From Nitrospinota bacterium (GTDB taxonomy: Bacteria > Nitrospinota_A > UBA7883 > JACRLM01): a stretch of 36,701 bases of DNA. This document shows positions 30,485 to 36,701 of the stretch, in pieces; within the stretch, counting starts at the first letter, position 1; every line of letters begins with the position of its first letter. Position numbers and translations under genes: made by a program. The DNA lies in contig JACRLM010000099.1 in the NCBI GenBank assembly GCA_016235255.1, forward strand, positions 1-36,701. Direction: 5' to 3'. The notes beneath the pieces are model-generated. The model was given only the letters and a program-made list of their open reading frames with translations, was not told the origin of the DNA and did not search any database.

Positions 30485-31885
30485 TCAATCCGCCTGAGTT
30501 GCGCGCGTCAGCGCCATGTTTGCCACGGTGACGCCGGAAAGCATGGAGCCGACTATGCCCAGGAAACCCTGGTCGGTCCCGCAAATATAAAGCCCTTCGA
30601 CGGTGGTTTTGCCGTTCGTCACCTTGTCCGGCGAGCCGTACACCGCGCCGTTGACCTTGTCCGTGAACCGCCGCACGGTGCGCGGGGTGAACACGTCGGA
30701 GAATACCACGTTGCCGGAGGTGACTCCGCCGATCGCGTTGCCCGCCGCCTCAAACGAGCGGCTCCGCCATGTTTCTTTGGCCTTCACGTACTCCATCTCG
30801 TCCACTCCTATCCAGAAATCGCAGTTGGCGATGTTTGTCACCCGGAGCATGTGGTAATCTTCCGCCGCCCCGGCAAAATTGTCCGGCATGCAGATCACCG
30901 CGGAGCGCAGGTCCACCGGCTCCGCCGGATTGGCATATGTGAAAGTGTCCGAATCATTGTAAAAGATTATCGATGCGTCCACGCCCAGTTCCGCCGGCGG
31001 CGTGTCCAGGACATTGACGGTCTCCATGAACGAAACGCGCCCGGCCCTGGGTTCGGCGGCGCCGTTGGCCGGCTTTGCCTCCGGGCATAAGGCGATTGTT
31101 TCAAGAAGCCCCGCCGATGACAACACCGCCCCGCATTCAATTTCGTCCCCGTCATCGGTGACCACTCCGGCCACTTTACCGTCTTTTGCGATTATTTTAG
31201 AGACCCCGGAGCCCAGTTTGATCGAGCCCCCGGCGTCCATAAAAGCGTTCTGCAAAAGGCCAAGCACCGTGCGTATCCCGCCCTGTGGCCTTGCAAGCCC
31301 CTCCAGGAACAGGCTCCGGAACATCACGGCGAACTGGCCGAATTCGACGTCACCTTCCTCCGCCGATCCGTAGAACATCACGGGACACAGGATCATTTCC
31401 GCAAGGAGCGGATCGGTTATTATCGTATTTAAGACCTCCCTGCCGGAGAGCTTTCTTCTCTCGAGGTTGAACGCGTCGTATTCGGTCACGGCCTTCACAA
31501 GTTTGGCCAGGTTGTCCTTTTGCGCCGGGAACGCGGCGGCGGCGGACTCCATGAACAGTCCGAAATCGTTGGAGAACGAGATTGAGACGCCGGGGAAGGC
31601 TATCTTGCTTGTCATTTGCGGCGCGAGCAGCAGGCTGTCGAAAGGGATCCTGAGCTGACGCAGAAGGCGCATCAGCGGCGCGCTCTTCGTTCCGTCCGAA
31701 ACATAGTTTGTCATGGCGTGGAGCCCCACGTCTAGGTTGTATCCGCCGGAATTGTAGAAGGAATTAAGCCCGCCGGGCCGTGAATGGCGCTCGAAAATGG
31801 CCGTTTTACCGCCATAGCGCGCCATCCTTATTCCGGCCGCCAGGCCGGACATTCCGGCGCCGATGATTACCGTGTCGTATCGCAA
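30485..31885 (-). CDS. CrtI/phytoene-desaturase-like FAD oxidoreductase 1
   Basis: A 466-aa flavoprotein, probably from TTG 31885 ([18 protein letters not shown]); there is no in-frame ATG that keeps the dinucleotide fold. FAD motif [17 protein letters not shown], then [33 protein letters not shown] and [17 protein letters not shown] are the family middle region. The C-terminus [21 protein letters not shown] is the second FAD contact. It may desaturate, saturate or isomerise an ACP- or membrane-linked polyunsaturated acyl chain. It starts 44 bp after the ACP gene. Confidence 0.88.
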   Translation of the reverse strand: MRYDTVIIGAGMSGLAAGIRMARYGGKTAIFERHSRPGGLNSFYNSGGYNLDVGLHAMTNYVSDGTKSAPLMRLLRQLRIPFDSLLLAPQMTSKIAFPGVSISFSNDFGLFMESAAAAFPAQKDNLAKLVKAVTEYDAFNLERRKLSGREVLNTIITDPLLAEMILCPVMFYGSAEEGDVEFGQFAVMFRSLFLEGLARPQGGIRTVLGLLQNAFMDAGGSIKLGSGVSKIIAKDGKVAGVVTDDGDEIECGAVLSSAGLLETIALCPEAKPANGAAEPRAGRVSFMETVNVLDTPPAELGVDASIIFYNDSDTFTYANPAEPVDLRSAVICMPDNFAGAAEDYHMLRVTNIANCDFWIGVDEMEYVKAKETWRSRSFEAAGNAIGGVTSGNVVFSDVFTPRTVRRFTDKVNGAVYGSPDKVTNGKTTVEGLYICGTDQGFLGIVGSMLSGVTVANMALTRATQAD

Positions 31886-31929
31886 ATTGTGCTTGCCGGA
31901 GAACCTGTGGAACCGGGGACAAGCCCGGC

Positions 31930-32181
31930 CTACAGGTTCTCCATTTTGGGAAGGAGATAGTTTATCGTGCTGTTCATCGTGGCGAGCATCGGATAGTCCT
32001 TTTCCGGGACCTCCACGCTGTACCGTTTCCTGAGTTCCATCACGATGTCCAGAAAGTCCATCGAATCAAGGCTGATCTGCTCGCGAAGCGATTTGTCCGG
32101 CTCGATGGCCGCAAGGTCCTCGTCAGGAACGATGTCCCCGATGATTTCCACTATGGCCTGGCGTATTCCTTCTCCTGTCAT
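31930..32181 (-). CDS. Acyl carrier protein
   Basis: An 83-aa ACP. The phosphopantetheine site is Ser40 in SLDSMDFLDIV (DSM instead of the commoner DSL). An acidic helix follows. The start has an AAGGG RBS. It differs from housekeeping AcpP (REQISLDSMDFLDIVMELRKRY, EVPEKDYPMLATM) and resembles ACPs dedicated to specialised acyl pathways. It probably carries the chain between the ketosynthase encoded 58 bp upstream, FabG and the two oxidoreductases. Confidence 0.92.
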   Translation of the reverse strand: MTGEGIRQAIVEIIGDIVPDEDLAAIEPDKSLREQISLDSMDFLDIVMELRKRYSVEVPEKDYPMLATMNSTINYLLPKMENL

Positions 32182-32239
32182 TTCCCTTCCCTTAAAACTG
32201 ATTTAGCGCCATGAAACGGATATTATCTCCAATCCGGCG

Positions 32240-33475
32240 CTATTTTACAAATCGTTTTACGACAACCACGGAATTTATCCCGAGCATGCCGAAAGAATTG
32301 TTCATTATAACGTCAATTTTGTCCGCTTTCACAGGTTTGTTGACCACCATGCCCGGTATCTGGCATTCCGGATCCGGATTGTCCAGATTGATGGTGGGGT
32401 GGACCATGCCGTCATCGAACGAAGGGAGGTTTCCAGCCAGTTCCAGCGCCCCAGCCGCTCCCATGGCGTGGCCAATGTAACTCTTTGTATTGTTTACGTG
32501 GGCCTTCGAAGAATCCCCCAGCACCTGGCGTATTGCCTCGCACTCATACTGGTCCCCCTGGCCCGTTCCCGTGCCGTGGGTGTTCACGATGTCAACATCG
32601 GCGGCGGTCATCCCGGCCCTTTTGAGCGCAAGGTTCATGCATTGCGCCTGCCTCGTTGGGTTTGGAAGCACGAAATCGGACGCGTCCGAATTATAGGCGT
32701 ACCCGGCCACCTCGCCGTAAATCTTCGCCCCGCGCTTCAACGCGTCGTCCAGCCTTTCAAGGATGAAAAGGCAACCCCCTTCGGCCACCACGATGCCGTT
32801 GCGGTCCCGGTCGAACGGCCTTGAGGCCTTCGTGGGGTCGTCATGCGAGGCCAGGGCGCCCTGGCTTTTGAAGCTGGCGAAAATGCCGAAGGTGTGGATG
32901 CTTTCGGACACCCCGCCCGCGATGGCCATGTCCACCTCGCCGAGCTTTAGCATCTGGGCGCCGTATATGATCCCGAGGTTGCCAGCGGCGCAGGCCGCGC
33001 CAAGGCAAAGGTGGGGCCCGATGATGTTCATGTTGAGCGTCACTTCACCGGCTGGATTGTTGGCCACGGTGCGGGGATTGTGGTGGTGCGTCCAGAAGCG
33101 TACGTCGTTGTTGTACTGGCCCAGGTTGTACACCTCGTTCTCGGTCTCCACGTTGCCATGCTCTGTGATCCCGATGAACACCCCGGTGCGGTCCCTGCCG
33201 ACTGCGTCCAGGCTTATCCCCGCGTCCGCCACCGCCTCGTTGGCGCAATATATGGAAATGGCCCCGGCCCTTGTGCCGCGCCGCGCCGCTTTTTTATTCT
33301 GGTGCCGGTACTGGTCGAAATGGCACACCCCGGCGGGAACTGGGGGCATGTACCGTGTGGTTATCATTTCCACCCCGGACTTGCCTGAAAGGAGCGCCGA
33401 ACGGAAATCGGCGAGATTGTCCCCGTTGGGGGCTGTCAGGCCGACACCTGTGATGACTATTCTGGCTGTTTGCAT
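32240..33475 (-). CDS. Beta-ketoacyl-ACP synthase (KAS II-like)
   Basis: A 411-aa condensing enzyme with a complete active site: Cys162 in LGAACAAGN, His300 in NTHGTGTGQGD, Lys331 and His336 in NTKSYIGHAMGAAG. The His300 region HGTGTxxGDxxE is closer to polyketide-type synthases than to the FabF HGTSTPxND. ATG 33475 with an AAAAGGA RBS. It extends an acyl-ACP by decarboxylative condensation with malonyl-ACP. It opens the five-gene operon on the minus strand. The HHHNPRTVANNPAGEVTL and HTFGIFASFKSQGAL segments look family-specific and may shape the pocket. Confidence 0.93.
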   Translation of the reverse strand: MQTARIVITGVGLTAPNGDNLADFRSALLSGKSGVEMITTRYMPPVPAGVCHFDQYRHQNKKAARRGTRAGAISIYCANEAVADAGISLDAVGRDRTGVFIGITEHGNVETENEVYNLGQYNNDVRFWTHHHNPRTVANNPAGEVTLNMNIIGPHLCLGAACAAGNLGIIYGAQMLKLGEVDMAIAGGVSESIHTFGIFASFKSQGALASHDDPTKASRPFDRDRNGIVVAEGGCLFILERLDDALKRGAKIYGEVAGYAYNSDASDFVLPNPTRQAQCMNLALKRAGMTAADVDIVNTHGTGTGQGDQYECEAIRQVLGDSSKAHVNNTKSYIGHAMGAAGALELAGNLPSFDDGMVHPTINLDNPDPECQIPGMVVNKPVKADKIDVIMNNSFGMLGINSVVVVKRFVK

Positions 33476-33544
33476 TTATCCTTTTACAACTGCATGCGCC
33501 AATCAAGGGCGGCGGCGCAAAACTCCGCGACAAAACAAAACGTT

Positions 33545-33574
33545 ATTTTATTGATTATTGGCAGGATAAATCAA
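33545..33574 (-). promoter_or_regulatory. Candidate promoter of the ketosynthase operon
   Basis: On the minus strand TTGATT (33574-33569), 18 nt, TAAAAT (33550-33545). This places transcription start about 60 nt before the ketosynthase ATG. It shares the AT-rich 185-bp gap with the divergent relE promoter. Confidence 0.45.
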
Positions 33575-33634
33575 GCGTTTTCGTAGATTGACAGTGTTTT
33601 AAGTTTGTAATTCTGGACCATTTTCATGTTAAGC

Positions 33635-33655
33635 TATACGCATATCGCGTATAAT
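33635..33655 (+). promoter_or_regulatory. -10 and operator of the second relE
   Basis: TATACGC (33635-33641) and GCGTATA (33647-33653) are perfect inverted repeats with a 5-nt spacer. They overlap TATAAT (33650-33655). Five bases after the -10 comes ATA at 33661, where the reading frame opens. No -35 with good match is seen. Confidence 0.6.
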
Positions 33656-33660
33656 TAAAA

Positions 33661-33981
33661 ATAGAATTCATCGAGACCAGGCTGTTTACAAGGTTCGTGC
33701 ACGATTACATCTCCGATGATGGCTATCGTGATCTGCAGCAAGCCTTGGTTACGAATCCTGAAGCAGGCTCCATCATCAAAGGCGCCGGAGGAATCAGAAA
33801 ATTACGCTGGAATGCGAAGGGAAAAGGCAAACGTGGCGGGGTGCGGATCATTTATTACTGGTACTCGGCCCATTCCCATATATACCTGCTGACATTGTAT
33901 TCGAAAAATGAAAAGGCGGACTTGACGGCCGAGGACAGAAAAACGTTCAGGAAAATTGTGGAGACGTGGACAAATGAGTAA
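33661..33981 (+). CDS. RelE/HigB-superfamily toxin with an apparent ATA start
   Basis: The frame encodes (I/M)EFIETRLFTRFVHDYISDDGYRD..., matching the HigB2-type start F(I/V)E(T/S)..F...(D)YLSD. Downstream GGIRKLRWNAKGKGKRGGVRIIYYW and LLTLYSKNEKADLT are the family hallmark. The frame closes with an in-frame TAA at 33652, so the only start that keeps the conserved first strand is the ATA at 33661 (106 aa). The first standard codon is GTG 33697, which removes 12 residues of the first strand. Either ATA is used, or an ATG has mutated and the toxin is weakened or silent, or translation starts at GTG. It overlaps its antitoxin by 8 bp. Confidence 0.8.
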   Translation: MEFIETRLFTRFVHDYISDDGYRDLQQALVTNPEAGSIIKGAGGIRKLRWNAKGKGKRGGVRIIYYWYSAHSHIYLLTLYSKNEKADLTAEDRKTFRKIVETWTNE

Positions 33982-34288
33982 ACGGAACATCGCCGATGAA
34001 ATACGGGAAGGGCTTGAAGATATTTCCTCGTGGCGGAAAAAGAAACTCACTTTAAAAACATGCAAGGTGGAGCCTAAACCCGCGCTTGATGTGGCTCCGG
34101 CGGTAATTAGGGAAACGCGCGAACGGCTGCATATGTCCCGGGGCGTTTTCGCACAAAGGCTTCGCGTGTCGGCAAGGACCCTTGAGCGTTGGGAACAGGG
34201 AAGGGGAAAGCCGAACGATCAGGCGGCGGCGTTGATCATGCTCGTGCGGCGCTATCCGGACACGCTTGAACGGCTGGCAAAGGTCTAG
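33974..34288 (+). CDS. XRE-family HTH antitoxin
   Basis: ATG 33974 gives 104 aa. The N-terminal half (KRNIADEIREGLEDISSWRKKKLTLKT) is the expected toxin-facing part. The C-terminal helix-turn-helix is VIRETRERLHMSRGVFAQRLRVSARTLERWEQGRGKP. The toxin stop lies inside its first codons. Its stop codon overlaps the convergent AMMECR1 stop in a shared CTAG (34285-34288). Confidence 0.9.
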   Translation: MSKRNIADEIREGLEDISSWRKKKLTLKTCKVEPKPALDVAPAVIRETRERLHMSRGVFAQRLRVSARTLERWEQGRGKPNDQAAALIMLVRRYPDTLERLAKV

Positions 34289-34848
34289 GACTCCTCCCCG
34301 AACACCAGCGCCTCGAACACCTCGAATTGCGCCCCCTCACGCCAGCCATCGGGGGAAATACCCGCTTTCATGGCAAGGTGTGTGAGCGTGGTGGCGATGT
34401 CCCAGCCCCGTTCGGAGGCCACCTGCGGAAGGAAAAGGGCGCGCCGGCCGTGTTTGGACATTATGATCCCGTGCCGGCCTATTTCGATGTTGCAATATGA
34501 GGCCACGGTGTGGGGAGGGGTGAGCGCGGAGATTTCTATCTCCACTTCTTCAAGTTCGCTCATGGTGACCGGGGCGAACCTGCTGTCCTGAAAAGCCGCC
34601 GCCTTGGCGGCCTGGACAACTGTTTCATACAATGGATATTCCGCCTCCACATACCCGATGCATCCGCGCAGGTCGCCATGTTTTGTGAGCGTTACGAACG
34701 CGCCGCACGGGGTGGCGAGGTTTTTTGAAATGTCCGGCGAAGCAGGTTCAGGAGCCTTTACCTGGCTTCCCTTAAAAGAGCTGGCGATAGAGTCCCTCGC
34801 CGCCCTCAGAAGCGTCCGTTTATCGTCATCGGTCAGGGTGAAGTCCAT
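34285..34848 (-). CDS. AMMECR1-domain protein (AmmeMemoRadiSam system protein A)
   Basis: ATG 34848 gives 187 aa; an upstream in-frame start at 34926 would run through the repeat and is rejected. The family hexapeptide LRGCIG is at residues 60-65. PVTMSELEEVEIEISALTPP and VASERGWDIATTLTHLAMKAGI are also conserved. In bacteria this domain often occurs with Memo and radical SAM partners (AmmeMemoRadiSam). Neither is in the window. Biochemical role unknown. The antitoxin gene on the other strand overlaps its stop. Confidence 0.9.
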   Translation of the reverse strand: MDFTLTDDDKRTLLRAARDSIASSFKGSQVKAPEPASPDISKNLATPCGAFVTLTKHGDLRGCIGYVEAEYPLYETVVQAAKAAAFQDSRFAPVTMSELEEVEIEISALTPPHTVASYCNIEIGRHGIIMSKHGRRALFLPQVASERGWDIATTLTHLAMKAGISPDGWREGAQFEVFEALVFGEES

Positions 34849-34869
34849 GGAATATTTAAACCGTTCTTG

Positions 34870-34938
34870 GTAGGGGCGGGTTTTAAACCCGCCCTCATAT
34901 GACAATATCCTGGGGGCTGGTTTCAAACCCGCCCCTAC
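34870..34938. repeat. 69-bp palindromic element between nudix and AMMECR1 genes
   Basis: GTAGGGGCGGGTTT (34870-34883) and AAACCCGCCCCTAC (34925-34938) are perfect 14-bp inverted repeats. The left arm also makes a 10-bp hairpin with its neighbour (34874-34894). The right arm contains the nudix stop codon, so the element ends that gene. Confidence 0.8.
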
Positions 34939-35369
34939 AAAGCAATATAATCCCTCAATATCTTTTCGTGGTCGAACACAAGCTTTTCAAACGGTATTTT
35001 GTCTTTACTGTACAACGCCGCGCTCTTCGCGTCGTCTCCGCCGACAGGGACGCCCTGCGCCCGGGCGATGAACACCACCGCCACGTTGTGCTGGCGTTGG
35101 TCCCGATTCGGGTCGGAATATACGTGGAACTGGCGTAACAATTCCACATCAAGCCCGGTTTCCTCCTTCGCCTCGCGGACGGCGGCGGCCTCCACCGTCT
35201 CGCCATAGTCAACATAGCCGCCGGGGATGGCCAGCCCCACAGGCTCGTTGGCCCGCTCGATCAGCACAATCCCGTCCCCGATTTCGATAATGATGTCCAC
35301 CGTGAGATATGGATTGAGCCGGACCGTAACCTCCGCCCCGCATTCCGGGCAGGTGGTGGCTTTCCTCAT
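34935..35369 (-). CDS. Nudix hydrolase
   Basis: A 144-aa protein with the full Nudix box: G51, five residues, E57, seven residues, REAKEETGL (65-73). An N-terminal CPECGAE may be part of a zinc ribbon with the second pair missing. Family members cleave nucleoside diphosphates linked to another group; the GGYVDYGE start is like ADP-ribose pyrophosphatases and other clean-up Nudix enzymes. Start and hisC stop overlap in ATGA, so the two are translationally coupled. The stop lies in the repeat at 34925-34938. Confidence 0.92.
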   Translation of the reverse strand: MRKATTCPECGAEVTVRLNPYLTVDIIIEIGDGIVLIERANEPVGLAIPGGYVDYGETVEAAAVREAKEETGLDVELLRQFHVYSDPNRDQRQHNVAVVFIARAQGVPVGGDDAKSAALYSKDKIPFEKLVFDHEKILRDYIAL

Positions 35370-36442
35370 ACTGCGGCCTTTATGGCCTCGATGAACCTGT
35401 TGTTCTCCGGAGCGGAGCCGATGGTGACGCGCAGACAGTCCCCCAACCGCCGGTCGTCTTTGAACCAGCGCACGCGCACGCCCTGCTTTAGCAAACGCGC
35501 AAATACTTCTTCCACATCCTTTTCAATCCGGGTAAGGATAAAGTTGGCTTCGGACGGAAAGGGGCTTGCCCCTTTAATAGAGGAAAGTTCTTTGAACACA
35601 CGTTCGCGCTCCGCGACAACCTGCCGGAACAGCGGGCCCAACGCCCCCCATTCCTCCACCGCCGCCTGGGCTGAAGCCTGCGTCACAGAGTTGATGTTAT
35701 ACGGCAGCCGCACCTTCTCCACCTGGGCGCATAGCTTTTCGTCCATCATCATATAGCCGAGCCGCAGCGCGGCGAAACCTGCCTTGGACAAGGTGCGCAG
35801 GATCGCCACGTTGGGATATTCCTTGAACAGCGGGCCGTATGGGGCCTTTGCGAAATCAATGTACGCCTCGTCTATCACCACCAATCCGCGCGCCGCCTCG
35901 ATCACCGCCATCACCGTTTCCACCGGGTACAACGCCCCCGTCGGATTGTTCGGCGATGCGATGAACACAATTTTCGGCTCTTCGCGCCCGATGGCCTGAG
36001 CCATCGCTTCGGCGGCCATCGTCCAGTCATCATTCAGCGCCACCTCCACCGCGTCCACATTCAGGTAATGGGCGATGATCCTGTACATGGAGAATGTGGG
36101 CGAGGGGACGAGCACCTTGTCCCCAGGATCGCATATGGCGGCGATGAGCGCCTGTATTATCTCGTCCGACCCGTTGCCAAGGATGATGTTCGCCTCGGAA
36201 CACCCTTCCTTGGCGGCGATGGCCTTTTTCAGCCGCGCGGCGGAAGGGTCCGGATAGCGGTTGAGCTTCACCCCCTCGATGGCGCTTTTGATACGGCCTG
36301 CGAGTGGTTCAGTGGGTGTGTATGGGAATTCGTTGGCGTCCAGCGCCACCTCGCATGGATACGGCTCCACATGATAGGCAGAAAGTTCCCGCACCCGCTG
36401 GCGGATGAGTGACTCTGCGTTAATCGCGGTCTGTTTTCCCAT
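35366..36442 (-). CDS. hisC: Histidinol-phosphate aminotransferase
   Basis: A 358-aa fold-type I PLP enzyme. [69 protein letters not shown], and the PLP lysine K220 in [15 protein letters not shown] are all HisC marks. It transfers an amino group between histidinol phosphate and 2-oxoglutarate in histidine synthesis; some relatives act on aromatic amino acids. It is not beside other his genes. ATG 36442 lacks a clear Shine-Dalgarno. Confidence 0.93.
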   Translation of the reverse strand: MGKQTAINAESLIRQRVRELSAYHVEPYPCEVALDANEFPYTPTEPLAGRIKSAIEGVKLNRYPDPSAARLKKAIAAKEGCSEANIILGNGSDEIIQALIAAICDPGDKVLVPSPTFSMYRIIAHYLNVDAVEVALNDDWTMAAEAMAQAIGREEPKIVFIASPNNPTGALYPVETVMAVIEAARGLVVIDEAYIDFAKAPYGPLFKEYPNVAILRTLSKAGFAALRLGYMMMDEKLCAQVEKVRLPYNINSVTQASAQAAVEEWGALGPLFRQVVAERERVFKELSSIKGASPFPSEANFILTRIEKDVEEVFARLLKQGVRVRWFKDDRRLGDCLRVTIGSAPENNRFIEAIKAAV

Positions 36443-36563
36443 ATAGGGAAAATTCTATCATGGACGCGGGATTATTTTCAGATAGAGCCTTGCGTATCAT
36501 CCTGTCGTCTCGGCCTGCAGGGGCGCGGTGCGCCGTGCCCTGTCCCTTTCTCCCCCTTTGCAA
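36443..36563. other. Intergenic region with hairpin repeat
   Basis: Upstream of hisC (its promoter should be here, but I cannot assign hexamers with confidence). CAGGGGCGCGGTGCGCCGTGCCCTG-like sequence at ~36519-36542 forms an imperfect hairpin related to the one at 4445-4464. Confidence 0.4.
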
Positions 36564-36583
36564 GGAGACCTTTGCATAATTCC
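36564..36583 (+). mobile_element. Candidate IS terminal inverted repeat, right copy
   Basis: GGAGACCTTTGCATAATTCC matches 17 of 20 positions of the minus-strand sequence at 137-118. It lies 21 bases outside the stop codon of the partial frame at 36604, as expected for the 3' end of an IS whose gene runs on the minus strand. Confidence 0.5.
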
Positions 36584-36603
36584 AGCATCGTGGTTTTGAT
36601 CCA

Positions 36604-36701
36604 TCATTTACCCCGTAATTGCGGATTGACGGCCTCTTTGCGCTCAGACAACGACTGTTTTGTGCCCCCCATGGAGCCCGCTTTAGCCTCGTTTTCCCGC
36701 T
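36604..36701 (-). CDS. Possible transposase C-terminal fragment (cut by window edge)
   Basis: A minus-strand frame enters from the right edge and ends with TGA at 36606-36604. Its last residues are SLSERKEAVNPQLRGK. The sequence is not diagnostic, but its position just inside the inverted repeat and its orientation fit the 3' end of the IS5-like element whose 5' end is at 1-61. Another frame is also open here, so the reading frame is uncertain. Confidence 0.35.
   Translation of the reverse strand, partial: RENEAKAGSMGGTKQSLSERKEAVNPQLRGK

Noticed and set aside
28333..33475. Carotenoid biosynthesis operon because of two CrtI-like genes
   Set aside because: No phytoene synthase or cyclase; the presence of ACP, ketosynthase and FabG points to acyl-chain chemistry.
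1..36701. tRNA or rRNA genes
   Set aside because: I found no cloverleaf-like or rRNA-like segments by reading the intergenic regions; a covariance-model scan would be needed to exclude small RNAs.

Overview
The window is about 58-60% GC and comes from a Gram-negative bacterium. Evidence is a TonB-dependent receptor, several lipoproteins, Tat and molybdenum-cofactor genes, and a bactofilin. Coding style and dispersed repeats of the CCACAGAGGCGCGGAG type suggest an uncultured environmental lineage such as Nitrospinota, Nitrospirota or Desulfobacterota-like groups. The sequence alone does not settle the phylum. Coding density is high but broken by repeat-filled intergenic stretches.

Layout. 1-250: truncated start of an IS5-like element and a hairpin-rich repeat. 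574-1680: two heme-motif lipoproteins. 1835-2399: MazEF. 2526-5991: soluble hybrid histidine kinase, a response regulator with a degenerate ATPase-like tail, and a STAS protein, a candidate phosphorelay/partner-switch set. 6203-8533: BrnTA with a frameshifted toxin, a lipoprotein, a Fic protein, and a convergent small gene carrying a Fic-inhibitor-like motif. 8625-11297: polA. 11440-12881: HicAB and HigBA. 13021-15792: nitronate monooxygenase family protein and a bactofilin-TM-TPR fusion. 15847-17773 (minus): mobB-tatA-moaC and a lipoprotein. 17937-18627: RelE/XRE pair. 19137-24242: surface glycan genes (GT2, flippase, methyltransferase, GT4, sialidase-like protein). 24453-25091: VapBC. 25688-27748: TonB-dependent receptor between two copies of a repeat whose 131-nt core is inverted relative to its flanks. 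28333-33475 (minus): five-gene operon of ketosynthase, acyl carrier protein, two CrtI-like FAD oxidoreductases and a FabG-like reductase, probably making an unusual unsaturated acyl chain. 33661-34288: a second RelE/XRE pair. 34285-36442 (minus): AMMECR1, Nudix and HisC-like genes. 36564-36701: the other end of an IS5-like element in the same orientation as the left one.

Themes. Seven two-gene toxin-antitoxin modules plus a Fic locus lie in 37 kb, mostly between housekeeping or biosynthetic genes. In hicA, higB and the first relE, and more weakly in brnT, a -35 hexamer starts exactly 35 nt before the A of the start codon and no Shine-Dalgarno is present. The Fic-inhibitor-like gene has a TATAAT 6 nt before its ATG. 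These genes are therefore predicted to be read from leaderless mRNAs, with operator palindromes over the -10 in several. The second relE has a TATAAT just before an in-frame ATA where its family's start codon should be. The most novel candidates are the acyl/CrtI operon, the inverted 131-nt module, the stand-alone Fic-inhibitor-like protein and the leaderless TA layout.
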